64,000 nucleotides of DNA from Rhea pennata. Taxonomy: Eukaryota > Chordata > Aves > Rheiformes > Rheidae. The position numbers and the translations under genes are program-made. This document shows positions 1-12,400 of this stretch, one piece after another (the stretch's first letter is position 1; every line of letters begins with the position of its first letter). The notes beneath the pieces are model-generated. The model saw only the letters and a program-made list of their open reading frames with translations, made no database searches and was not told the origin of the DNA. The DNA lies in assembly GCF_028389875.1 (NCBI RefSeq), contig NC_084702.1, positions 68,297,582 through 68,361,581 of the forward strand. Reading direction: 5' to 3'.

Positions 1-2454
1 TCATGAAAATACTCAAAAATTATTCTGCAATTTTACAGTACTGAGGTGGAAGGTTAAAAATAATCATCTCATTCTCATTTATTTAGACTGTGGAAGTATC
101 TGTGTTTTCTTAAAAAGTACAATATGGCTAGTATTAACTTTAAAAGCTTGACAATTTCCCTTTGTTATCTAAGTCACCTCAACAAGTTTTCATGTACAGA
201 ACCCATATTCAAAGGGAGAAAATAGTAAGAATAAAAAAAAATTCAATAGACATTATAGTTATGTATGTAAAAATCTATAGCCATACAGTGAAAAAATACT
301 ACAAACCTATGTCAAAACAAAGGAGTAAAATTCTGTTACTGTATCAATTACTGCACTGCAGCATGTCTTTTTTTTTTTTTTCCTTTTTTACGTAAAAACA
401 AACATCTTTGTATACGCTATTGTCATTAATCTGGTTTATGTCGGTAAACCATCAGCTGCTTCTCAGAGCAAGCCCTGATTACAACTGCGGCCTCAGGCAT
501 TCTGTTCCATGTAGCTGAGAATCACAAACCCTTATTATACACAGCCGATAGGAATTCGTTTTCCAAAAATGAACTCTGCTAGCTTTTTCTTTCACAGCAA
601 GTAATTTAAATGTGATAGGCAAAGCATTTGTGATAGGCAAAACAGAACTAAATATTACCATGAATTAGGAATAGTACAGAAGGGGAAAATTCAACTCAAT
701 TCAACTAGTGAAAATCTTATTCAATTTTCTATAATCAGTTTTATAAGGCTATATTATATTATAGCCAACAGCCCTTTGGCAAAACACATAATATAGTAAT
801 AGTCCAAATCTTCTCAACTAAGACACCTTTAAACTTCAGATCTTTGTTGTTTAATTATAATTTCTTTCTGTTATTTTACTCTAATAAATACTAAACAGAC
901 TGAAATAAAACTCTTTGCTATTGGGAAAGCCACATGACCATCAAACACTTTTGTTTATGAACAAGGAAATGTTTGTATTACCTATTAAAAATACGATGCT
1001 TTAGTATAAATAGCATCAGAAATGGCTAACAGACTAATAAAACAACATCATTTTAAACTGCATCTTCATATGGAGTTCTTGGTTTTATCATTTGGGATTT
1101 TTCACTTGTGAAATATTTTCAATGCTTTGTACTAATAACATGTGACATGTTATAATCCCCCTTTATTCTCAAAGTATGAAAGTCCCACTACAAAAGCTGC
1201 TCTTGGCCCTGAGATCCACCGGATTTCATTGTTTGCTACAAAACGTCCTGCATCCCGAGGTGCAGGGAGGACTTCCGTTTCTTCTGCTCGTTCCTACTTT
1301 AACAGTGGCTGTTTTAGCCCCAGATGTGGCCTTCCGTACAGTGAAGAGAACAACATCACCAGTGAAGAAAAAAGGTGGGAAATACTTCAGAAGTTCAGAA
1401 AAATTCCAGTGGTGAAACAGCAAAAAAAGCATTTCACATAGGAACAATTACTAACTAGATTCTGAGGAGTTATTAATCATTTCAGTTTAATATTTTTTCT
1501 GTACATGAGAATATTTTGGAATACTGTTACTATTCCTCACAAATCAAATAACGTATTAGAATTCTGCAGCTAGTTTCATAAAAACAGCATCCTACCATAA
1601 ATTAAAATTGTAAAAGAAAATAAACATAATAGAAAGAAAGATTTACTTATTGAGGAACACCTGTTTTAGATAAATACATTTGAAAACACAGCAGGGTTTA
1701 ATACTCCCCTAAAATGTTTAGCTGTTTTAGATTTTTCTGTTCTGCTTCTTCCGTTACTATCTAGAAAGAATTGCTTATGAAAGGCTTGTGGCAACACAGG
1801 TGAAGCAAATGCTTCCAGAAGCTTTCAATAGCATTTTTTTTTCAACGTATAAAATGCAAAACCATCTTTCAATTAGTAAAAAAAATAGTCTAATATACAA
1901 ACATTTTTTTAAAAAATTCATTTGTGAAGGAATGTAGCATCAATTACCCAGATTCATACCCACTCACTCCTCAGATACTGGTAGCTATTTCCTTTTGACA
2001 CAAACCTCTATATATTAACCCAGAGAAATGCATACATGGCTAGTTAGCCCAAGCAGAATAGTCATTCAGCTTTCCCAAAATTTAAACTATCATAAATTAC
2101 CATTTGGACAGCATTAGAAAGAAATTGAAGCATACAAGGAATAAACTATAGTTTCTTTTATATCAAAATGTACTCTTGAAAATGTGTTTGGCACAGTGCT
2201 AAACCATATAGTTAATACTAAATATTGCAGGATACAATAAAACCCTGGAGTTAACTTGTGTTTACACCCTTTAAGGGATAAAAGTAAAAAGATACCAATT
2301 ATTCAGAAGTCAGCCTATACAAACTGTATAAACAATATTTTATGTCTTGTTTTGAAAACCACTGATATAGTAAATTTTACATAAAAGACTGCAAAATAAT
2401 ATAAATGGATTTAAACAGATCTTTACAATAAGAAATTCAAATGGAAACAGACAA
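1..2454. other. Downstream / distal 3' UTR sequence
   Basis: AT-rich sequence with no exon I can support. The stretch 1170-1440 has higher GC and open frames on both strands (up to 99 codons), without a recognisable protein. It may be distal NIPBL 3' UTR or intergenic. In human the next gene (CPLANE1) is convergent, so nothing else is expected on the minus strand here. Confidence 0.5.
1162..1167 (-). terminator. Candidate distal poly(A) signal AATAAA
   Basis: AATAAA on the minus strand about 1.9 kb after the stop, at the end of a locally more complex stretch (1170-1440). It would give a 3' UTR near 2 kb. Only transcript data can choose between this and the proximal sites. Confidence 0.3.
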
Positions 2455-3090
2455 GTAACAAAGAGAAGTAAAAAAATTTATTGCAGTATTCGTTCCACCA
2501 GATTTGCTGGGGATCCCTTTTCTTGTATTATTTCAGGGTGACCTAATACATCAAAATCTACATTTACAAAAACTCCTCCTGCAGATAGGTCATAGATACT
2601 GCATGCTCTTTTTTTTTTTTTCCTTTTTTTTTTTTTTCTTTTTTTTCCTCAACAGAATAAATTATATATCCAGGAGATTCTGCCATTTTACAGCCTGGAA
2701 AAACAATGCTTCCCTGGAAACTGGGCTAAGCTAAAGAAAGCCATCCGCTGCTAGGTTAAACTCCAAGAACACTTTATTAAGAACATTAACAGACTAATTT
2801 CCAACATTCACTTGTTTATTTTTTTTAAACAGAAAGTTTTTTTTCAAGATATAAACAATTTTTTGTTAAACTATAATACAGTGGGAGTAAAAATGAACTG
2901 AGAAGTTTCTGCTGCACAACAGCGAAGGAAGCTCCCACAAAAATGTTTACCAAACATTTCCTTCTTTTTTTCCTGCGTCCCAGGTTCCATTCTTACTCTT
3001 CATTTAACTGATTTTTTTTGCCAGAAAGTTGGTATTTCAAGTTTTTCTGTTATTTCAATTCCTGTAAATTTGGCTGCATGTACAAATTCA
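2455..3090 (-). other. NIPBL: NIPBL 3' UTR (minimum estimate)
   Basis: Sequence following the stop on the transcript strand is AT-rich with three AATAAA hexamers: at 2815-2820, at 2773-2778, and at 2477-2482. The last is followed by a T/GT-rich stretch, typical of a cleavage site. A long purine-rich tract (T/C on the plus strand, 2610-2648) lies inside. The true end could be any of these or much further (see 1162-1167). Confidence 0.5.
2477..2482 (-). terminator. Candidate poly(A) signal AATAAA
   Basis: AATAAA on the minus strand about 610 bases after the NIPBL stop, followed within 40 bases by TTTTTTTACTTCTCTTTGTT, a plausible downstream element. Confidence 0.4.
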
Positions 3091-3456
3091 TTAGCTGGAA
3101 GTTCCATCCTTGGCGGCATACAGCGATCGTAAAGTCTGAACCACTTTATTAGTCAGCTTATTAGCACTCGTTAGAGCAATTTTTTTGTAAATAATGTCTG
3201 ACTCTTTAATAGTGTCTACCCAAGGCACCAGTTTGCGGCCATCACGGCGCTTAGCCTCAGTCCAGGAGCCACTGTAGGAGCCTGCCATCCACTGAACACT
3301 GAAGCCATTGCTGGTTTTCTGTACTACTCTTGCAATTTGTGGTCGGTCTTTGTACTTTGGACAGCAAATAGCGATGACATCCATGACATCAACACTTTCA
3401 TTCATCTGTGCTGCCAACTCCGTAGAGTCTGAATTTCGTTTTGACCTTCTCAATGA
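3091..3456 (-). CDS. NIPBL: NIPBL exon 47, isoform A C-terminus and stop
   Basis: 366 bases with the TAA stop. It opens in phase 0 after acceptor AATGTTTTAG with [20 protein letters not shown], then [40 protein letters not shown] and [20 protein letters not shown], ending [13 protein letters not shown]. 121 residues. It is aromatic and basic and looks folded rather than disordered; I cannot name its domain with confidence. Present only in the long isoform. Confidence 0.97.
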   Translation of the reverse strand, partial: SLRRSKRNSDSTELAAQMNESVDVMDVIAICCPKYKDRPQIARVVQKTSNGFSVQWMAGSYSGSWTEAKRRDGRKLVPWVDTIKESDIIYKKIALTSANKLTNKVVQTLRSLYAAKDGTSS

Positions 3457-6400
3457 CTAAAACATTGGGGGGAAAAAAGACCAAGTGTTACACAAAAGAA
3501 CTTTAGTGAAATTATTGCTTTTATTGCTTTTAATCCCTTGACGCCGGGAGTTGGGATTTCCCGGCACACATTCCATTGCCGGCAATGAGACGCACCGCGA
3601 CCGCCAGCGCCAAGGGGTTAACATATCCTTGTAAAACCACATACTCTTAATTTGTACCCGTGTCTTTATCTCTTAATGATATATAAAATTATATATACAC
3701 ATGAATCATAAAGCTACATAAAAACTTGGCAACAATAAAAAGGATAACACACAGTACATTCCAAAGGAAAATTAATAACTTTTTATACTGGATAAATCTC
3801 GTTTTCTAGGTTGTTTTTTTATTGTCTTTTCTGTTAAACTTTCTACAAAAGTTGTATAAACGGTTAAGTAGAGAATCTCTATCTACAAAATGCTTTCTTT
3901 CATGTGGATTACATTACTTGGTGTACATTTAATATAATAGACTGACATTTATAAGCACATAAAAATCATTTTACGTAATACGCTGCGAAATACGTTGACT
4001 CCTCCTCCGCCTCACCCCTGAAGTGCCTCCTCCTCTATCCTCCCCATCACTTTCATCGTCCTCTGTCTCAGCTGCATTGTTTTTAGGGCTGCCTCCTCCA
4101 AGCAGCGAGGTAATTGCTTTGTTTCGAGCATTTGTGCTAGCTGACACCTCTCCATCTTCTTCCTCTTCATCAGGATCCAAGTGTTCCATAAGGAGCTTGA
4201 ACTATTGGAGGGGAAAAAAAAATCATGCAGATTGTAATTTTTAAAATAGACATTTACATCATACTATATTAAAAATATACATATACACTAAATGGAAACA
4301 TAAGGAAACAGGATAAAACAAATGGCAGACAACTTCAAAGTTGGATGGCCTGTGCTTTTCGTTTGTTCTACAAACTTTGTATTTCCTCCCATGTTCTGCT
4401 AGTCTGTAAAATTTTTCTTCCTGTGTTCCCATAGTTTAACAAGTTTTCTCTAGTTAATATTTTAAAGAATTGCCAAAAGAAAAGGTAAATATCTATTACA
4501 CCTAGTCTCTGTTCCTGTAATGGAAGCAGTCAGGGATAAAGTGGGTAAGATCCATAAGAATGGTGTAAGTGACTAACAACAGAAATTAGAAAATACTTCA
4601 TAAAGATGAAAATTCTTTAGTTGAAATCGATCTTACTGTGTTTAAATTTATTATGAGACTTCCAATGATAATATTGCTACATATCCTGAAAGGGAGTTGT
4701 GAGTCATAACAATATCATGTAAGATTACCAGGAACTCAACATTTTGAAGTGGTCATCTAATTCATGGTCATCTACTTTCAAGTTTATACTCTGTTAAAAA
4801 CGTTTTAGTTCTGCAGTGCTACTTTACTTACATCTAGATATTGTTTTACTATACTCCTCTTCACTTCTTCAGTGATCTTGGAATTAGCCATATCACTCCG
4901 CAGAAAATCCAGAGTTTGTTTTGGATGGAAATGCACTCCTGTCTTCCTGTTTATCGCTTTATCATAAACTTTTGCAGATTCAGATGGAGAGTATTTTTGA
5001 ATTTTACTGTTTAAAGAAAACAAAGGGAAGAGCTTTTGAGAAAAACCCAAAGCAATTTTTTAGAAGAAACTTCTAAAATCTTCAAGTACTTTCTTTTTTT
5101 TAATCATTCAGGATGCAGTAGACATCCTGATAAGAAATCTGTGATTCTGTGTGAAATGAAATCGTTGCTTTTCCTAAATCAGAATTTCTATTTCATTCCC
5201 TTTAACTTGCTACATTTTGTTTTTCCTCTTAAACAAATATATTGCTTAAACAATTTGTTACAATCAACTTTTAAACATTCTTCCATGGCTGATCCTTAGA
5301 AACAACTCACTAGACTAAAAGCTGATAGCTGTTGTATTACCTAGTTATCCTTACCTATCAGAGAATCCACAGAGGTTCTTTAAATGCTGTTTCAGCATCA
5401 GCAGTAATAATATGCCTTGGGAGACGTTTGCAAATTCAATTAAAGGAGCTGAATTTTCTGGTAAACATTTCATCACAGCATTTATATCATTTTCTTCATC
5501 AGAGTCTGAATCAGAGTCTACTCGTTTCCGCAACCTCCGAGGCTTGGAAGCTTCCTCCTCACTCTCACTCTCGCTACCACTGTTACTGTCACTCTCGGTC
5601 TCCTCATCTGATGAAGGTTTTCTTTCCTTTTTTTTTTCTTTCACCATAGACTGTGAGACAGAGAAGTTAACATACATTCCAAAATTAGGGTAAGTAGTAT
5701 CATGTACCTTTCTCCAAAAATCTTTCCAAAAATCTTCATTGGCATAAATCAGTAAGAATTTCTTGAACAATGTTCATAATTCACAACTTGATATTCAGAG
5801 ATTAAAAGATGCTCAATCCTCCCTCCTCTCCCAGTTCGATCCAAAGCTCTCACTTCCCCAAACAGGCTCTCATCCTCACTGTGCTACAGTGCCCCCCTCT
5901 GAGGAATGTACCGTCTCGTTCGAGTAGACCAAAAATTGACTTTGGTTGGCAGGGGGAATTCAGAGCAGTGGGAACTTTCCCGGCATCGCCGCCGACTGTA
6001 CTTACAGTCAGATCAAAAATTCTAGAAACAAGTTTGCTTCCTACAAGTTTGGACTTTCTGCTGCTTATGTTGTTCAGGAAAAGGAGACATTAAAAAAATC
6101 TTTGAGAAAGAGAGGCTTTTGTCTTACAGGGCTAGTGTCACATTCCGCCTCCAAAATAGATACTATGCCACGTTTGGGGTTCCTAAATGCAACTTTAAGA
6201 AAAGAAAAGTTTGTGCTCTCTTCTCTTGCAAAAAAGAAAAGATAGTTAATGTCTATTAACTATCACGACAGACAGACATGTAACTGCCTTCAGCTATCTG
6301 ACAGCAAAAGGAATTAAACAGCAACCTGAATTTATTAGAATTACACAACTACAACAAATCAGTATTTCATGAAGATTTTAAGTTCATCTACTTCCAAATG

Positions 6401-9400
6401 CATACAATTAATTATTGTTAAAATCTCAAAATTCTTTGCTCTTTTTTAAATGTTAGCTGATAGCTAAGGAAAGTTTTTAACCAGTATTATATTCAGGCCA
6501 GACTTTTTTTTTTATACTACCAATTACAAAATCATGCTACTTGTCACAATAATGGAACTGTACTCGCTAAAAACTGACAAAATTATATACTGCTTATATT
6601 GTCATCATTAGGCATATATGAAAATATAAACACATTTACCTCTTTAAATGACTGTAGTAGGTTGCTACCAGAGACTGATAGTGTAATGTCTATATGATGC
6701 ATTATAAACAGTGGCTCTTCCTGTGTTTGATAAGGAAAACAGGCTAGATTGTCTGCTATATACAAGAGCATATTCACCTCTGTTTTCTGCAAGTTAAAAA
6801 AACAAAAACATTTTATAGAAGTGTATATATAAATATACATACAAATGTATTACAGATTTACTGTTATCCTGTTTTCTAACAGTCTAACAGCAGCAAAAAT
6901 ATTATTACAGATTTCATCCTAAGTAACTCCTCTTACCTCACTCTAAGCAACATGTACATAAGCAAACTTTAGCCAGAGCTGAATATATATACACACACAG
7001 ACACACATATATATCATATATATTCTCTCTGATAAATTCAAACTGGCTATAGAAAAATTATGAAATGATGCAAAATTAAACAAGCGTGTTCTGTTACAAT
7101 TTTAATACCTCATATTACAACACAAAAAATATTTTAGGTAAAGTTATTGATAATCATGACCAGAAATATTATAAAAGAAGAATTTGAGCCTGTGATGCCA
7201 TATTTTAATTCCTTTTCTAAATGAAGGAAGTGTGATGCTTACTGCAGTATCATCAAAGAGGTTGAGTAAGGAAATTAGAAAGGCTCGTCTGTGCTGACGG
7301 TTCCCTCGGATCATGGAGTACAGGTGCGAACACAAAGCACTGGATGATTCATCATGTCTAAAACCTCTTACAGGATCCTTTGGGCACGTATTAATTGCCT
7401 GTTGTACCTGGTAAGACATCTTCATACCAGCCACTGCTTTCATCTGTAACAGAAAAGTATTTGTTTTTATTTAGACTGTGGCTTCGAAACAGCAAATCTG
7501 AAACACAAAATAATACAATTTCTGCAGTAGAAAATTTCGAAAGGCAGATCCCAGAATTCCATAGTATTTGCTTGTCAACAGAAACTGCTAACTCATTTTT
7601 TCAGCTTTTTTTCTTTCTAAGTGTATGTTCATCAGAAGTTTAACTTCCAAACGTGGAACTGAGGTAGTACTTTTTGAGTTGGCAAATGGATTAGAACATT
7701 ATCTGTGCAGAGTTGATAATGTTTTGTGAACAGCTTCACTGCAAATACTTTATTAGAAATACATATTTACTCTGTTTACCCACCACACTCATGTATTCCA
7801 ATTTAAATTATTTTCACGAATACAGAGATGTTCACACCTGTAACAGGATATTCTACCAAATTTATATACTTGACCAAACTTGTAGTAAAACAAAATATTA
7901 ACTCTGTATAACTGCAAGAGGACTAACAGAAAAATCAGGTGTTTTGCACGTATCTTAAATTTTCCAAGGTTTCTGTTTCAGTTTCAGCATCTACCGAAAC
8001 TCAGCTAGCCAGATCACATCCAACCATCCTCATACCAGCCTCTGCTGTGGCTCAGCGTAGGATCTCCTCACCTACGCCCTACTTCAAATCCCAGCTGCCA
8101 GCACAGCAAGTTTCATCTGCTGGCCCTCTACCGAAGCAGGCATCTGCCGGGGTGCAACGCTCCAGCCTCAGCGGAGCGCACGCAGGCTTGCAGCGTCCCG
8201 CAGCGCAGCACGCGCTGAACCAAGGACTGCGCCCTCGCTGCCTCGGACACGGAGCCCGCGCTGCAGGTCACTTCCCAGCAGTAAGTGGAGTTACTGGCGC
8301 AACCCCAGCGCTACACTGCCACCCTCACCTCTCGTCAAATACACGTCCTTCTTTACTATTCAGTGGGGAAAACACTGCTGTGAACTATAAATTAAAGGAA
8401 ATTTTTGATTGGATGAGATGCTTCAAATACATTATATCCTTTTTAGGTCTAACTACAGAAATCTCCAAATACGGGAGCTGGGACCTCTTTTACAATTGTT
8501 TGTGGCTGTTGGTCATTCAGTGCTTTATACTCTCTTTTTTTTTCAGTTGAGGCACGTTTAACTGTTAAACCTTCAGAGACTATAAAATCAGCATTATGTA
8601 GAAATCTAAATCAAAATTACTCACGTGAATGAACCCAGCATATTTTTTGTCTATTTCCACCAACTGCTGGTCAGCTTTGTTCCGCATAGAGGGCTCTGGA
8701 TCTGTGCCCATAGCAATTAAGTACGGCACACACTTGAAAAACAAATTAAATGATTATTCAGAGACATCGTGCCACCTCTCTCACCCTCTTTTGTCTTCTT
8801 TCTATTATAACGTTGTTCTTGTTATATTCTGACTATTCTAAGAACAAGAATATGAAACTCTGTGCGACATACTACTTCACTACTTTTTGGCGAACAATAA
8901 TACAAATTACAAGAGAAAGCAGCATTATAAATAATGATAAAAGCTGTTCAAGGTTTCGGGTAGCATTCTCATTTTTCTCTCAAACTCAGAAGCCCATTTA
9001 CACTACAGATGACAGTTTTACTTTGTTTTCTTTTTAAAAAAACAACAGCATTTGTAACTTAACATGCACAATAGTTGCTGCATTAAAAATAAAATAAAAC
9101 CAACGAATTGGGGAGATGATGATTTAAGACAGTTCTGACACTGACTGTGGAATTTCACACTGTTTGGAGGACACAGGGACTGAGGGGAGCAGAAGAGGTA
9201 AGCTGATACAAAGTTCAGTACAGAGAATCAAAGGAAGAAAAAGGCTGAGCATACACCTGAAATTCAAACTTACAACAAAAAAGTAATATGCTTCATTATG
9301 CATTTTTAAGTGCAAAGGCTGAGCATACGCCTGAAATTCAAACTTACAACAAAAAAGTAATATGCTTCATTATGCATTTTTAAGTGCTCTTTAGACTTTC

Positions 9401-12400
9401 AGATCTTGATGCAAAGAGAATAAAAAACAGTGTTTGGAACCTCACTGGCTTATCAGCATAAACTAAATTTCAAAATTTGTTTTCTGTAAAAGCGCCTTGC
9501 TACAATAAGAAATATAGTATAAGAAATTACTATAACAGAGTTGGAAGAAAAAAAAACACTGCAATGACCTGGATATTTATCTAACCACCTAAAAACTTCT
9601 GAAGAGCTGAGCATCAAGAATCATCATCAAAAAAGCCTATCATACCTGAACAGGATGGATGAGACCCTGGTTTAATGTCAGTGCAATGACATTTAGAGCA
9701 AAGTGGCGTACACTGGACTGGGTGTGAAAGAAAGCCTCAAGGACCTGTTTGAGATATAGCTGCATGATGGAACTACTCATCCCTGAGGAAATATCACCCA
9801 TTTCTTTCAGGTCTTCCTGTTTTGCTACTTTTTTCCCTGCAAAAAGGACAAAAGCAATAGCACACTCATCACAGTATCACTTAGTTTGCCGCTATTTGAT
9901 GCATACTTGTCTTTAGGCTTTAGAACATACACATATTTCAGCTATCTTAGAACACATTTATGATCTCATGAGACTTATTAACAATCTAATAGCAAAATAT
10001 ACTTCAAAAAACTAAAGAGACAAGACTTTATTAAAGTCTTGTTTCCAAATAAAGGTTTTTGTTTTAAAATATTTCTTGGAGTATCTGCAAGTTAACCTCA
10101 GAGAAGAATTTGATAAGTTTTTACTACCAAAATTACAGGATTATGTATTCAGCACTGCTTCCAGGATTTCTACATTTTCAAGGTAAATAATAACTTACAC
10201 TTCTCAATATACTTATATACATAATTAGTTTTGAAAAATTATTCTAAGATACTTTATTACAAGATATTATTGATTAGACAACAATCTTAAGTGACTCAGT
10301 TCACATGCATGCTAATTTTACGCAATAGATTTTGCGTGCCTCATTAGCAGAGAAGAACTCAACACTTACAGTCTCTATCTGCCTGCTGCATCCGTGTATC
10401 CTCCTCCTGCAAGTAGGTTTGGAGGTTTTTTAACACCTGGATTTTTAAGTTTACTGAGCAGTTCTTATCTGAAAGAATGCTGTTGTACAGAGTCTTCACT
10501 TCCTGTTCAAACATCAGACTTGGGTGTTGTATAAATGCAAAGCCTAAAGGGAGGGGGACAGAAGAATAAGTTTGTTATCTTGTAGAAACTATGTATTTTT
10601 TTAAAAAGTCTTGACTCAAATACAGGTATGAAATAAAACACTATCTTTCACTCAAGTGCTGCAAGTACAATAGAGAGATGGCAGAAAGCAGTTTTACAAG
10701 ATTCTGTTCTTTGTTTTTATATAATGTAGTCAAGTATTTAAGCAAAACATAAATCAACTAGAGATTTAGCATATTTCTTCTCATTTTTCCCCTGTGCAAA
10801 TAGTGCTGCTTTTCCATGTGGACACCATCCCAGGCTTGTAGGGAATTTTGTTAGCCATGACAGCAGTACTCAGTCTGATGAATAACACGCGGGTGCCAAC
10901 CCAGGGCAGCTGCAGTAAGAGTTACACAGGCCTGGGAGCAGGTTTGGTGTAGCAGCCTGCATCTCAATGACTGGGAACTCCCTCCAAAAACAAGTAAACC
11001 ACATTACTAAAGCTCACTGTTTTTCTAGCACATTTGGAAAAAAATATTCTGCTGAAATGGTAAAGAACTATTCACATAAAGGCCAAGCAAAAGCAGAAAA
11101 ACATAAACATCAGAAGTGTTTTAAAAATAAAGCCTTGAAAGAAAATCATGACAAATGCAATAAACTAAAATTTGTACCTCTTGCTGTCATTATTCATACA
11201 CCTATTGAAGTCTTCTCTTGAAAACTACCTGAAATCTTCCCCAGACTACATCTGTTGGAAGATACACACTGAACTGTATTTATCTGCTGCCTTATCCTTG
11301 ACTAAGGACTGCTGATTCTTGGTCAGGGGAGTATTTTGCTATGGATTGTACAAGGATTTTAACCTAATCCTATTTCATAAGGATTTTAACCTAAACTAGC
11401 GAGAATGTAGGTCTAGAAGTGCTGCTGACCTGAATTCCATTCAGTCTGTAATTCAAAAGCATTTTTGGCTAATACAACATTCTCAGCACCAATGAATAAA
11501 GCAATCACGCCTATGGTTAGCAAGACAGCAGTGCCCATTCCACCTGCAATGTCCTGTAAAGGACAGTAAGTCAGGCTGTTCGTGTTTATGTACTCACGTG
11601 GTTTCTCACAGAACAGCAAATCAAGATTCAGCCTCAGTCCTCAACCTCAGAGAACCACCTAGCCTGAAGCAGGACATCTAAAAAGCCACCTAACCTCTAG
11701 GATAAGAAATGTGCTAGAGAAGGCAAATCCTTGTCCACAGCTAACTATACAATGCAAGCTCAAATGCATGGAAAACAAATTTCTCTGGATTACTCAATGC
11801 CACTTCATGTACTACTGCAATTCACTGAGATACCACAGTAACGCCTTCAGGTAAAAGAAGCTATTTAAAATTGAAATATGGCCAAGATCCAAAAGAAAGG
11901 AACTGTAGTATTTAGGCTAGGACATCATCTCAACGCCTAACAAAATCTCACAGAAGATCCCACAGTTGGAACTGCCAGGGTTCACTTGACTCCAGCTGAA
12001 GATCTGCTCTTCCACTGAATAGTGTATGAAACAATTCCAGCACTTTCTATTTTTCTAGTCATTCTTTACCCATGCTTTGTGGGCTGAAAACAAGAACTGG
12101 AGTTACAACGTACTTTCATGCAGAGGGAAAAATGTCACCACTACTTTAGAAAACTGCTGCTTCTGGAGACTTGATCAAACATCCAAAAAGCATCCACCGT
12201 CAAAACCACTCCACTACCGAAATATGCAACTAATATCCCTTTGACTATATTACTATAGCCAGTTCTCAAATAAACATGCAGTGAACTTTGATTTTAAATA
12301 AACTTCCCCACCATAACACAAATACATGACATCCTGCTAAAATGCATGTATTTTTACTATAGCAGAATAGTAAAAATTTTTAGTATTTCTTACCGAGGCC

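Larger units (their letters stand above)
3457..5354 (-). other. NIPBL: Introns 44, 45 and 46
   Basis: Intron 46 (3457-4015) holds the isoform B tail, an intronic poly(A) signal and the TTAA-flanked element. Introns 45 (4202-4831) and 44 (5007-5354) are plain AT-rich sequence in which I see nothing further. Confidence 0.8.
5651..10369 (-). other. NIPBL: Introns 39-43
   Basis: Intron 43 (5651-6639) has a mildly GC-richer part (5810-6200) with open frames but no recognisable protein. Intron 42 (6787-7242) has a TA/CA simple repeat (about 6980-7025). Intron 41 (7444-8624) contains a CpG-containing GC-rich island (about 8130-8320). Intron 40 (8733-9645) contains a 74-bp tandem duplication. Intron 39 (9837-10369) has an 11-bp perfect inverted repeat around 10031. 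Confidence 0.75.

Noticed and set aside
5946..6245. 99-codon plus-strand frame in intron 43
   Set aside because: No domain recognised and no promoter or poly(A) context; treated as chance.
7939..8550. 203-codon plus-strand open frame in intron 41
   Set aside because: Its length comes from the GC-rich island; no recognisable domain, low-complexity Ala/Ser/Gln part, AT-rich ends.
11413..11619. Minus-strand frame with a membrane-like stretch ([20 protein letters not shown]) in intron 38
   Set aside because: No splice sites in a compatible phase and no place for it in the NIPBL protein; neighbouring exons 38 and 39 join cleanly without it.
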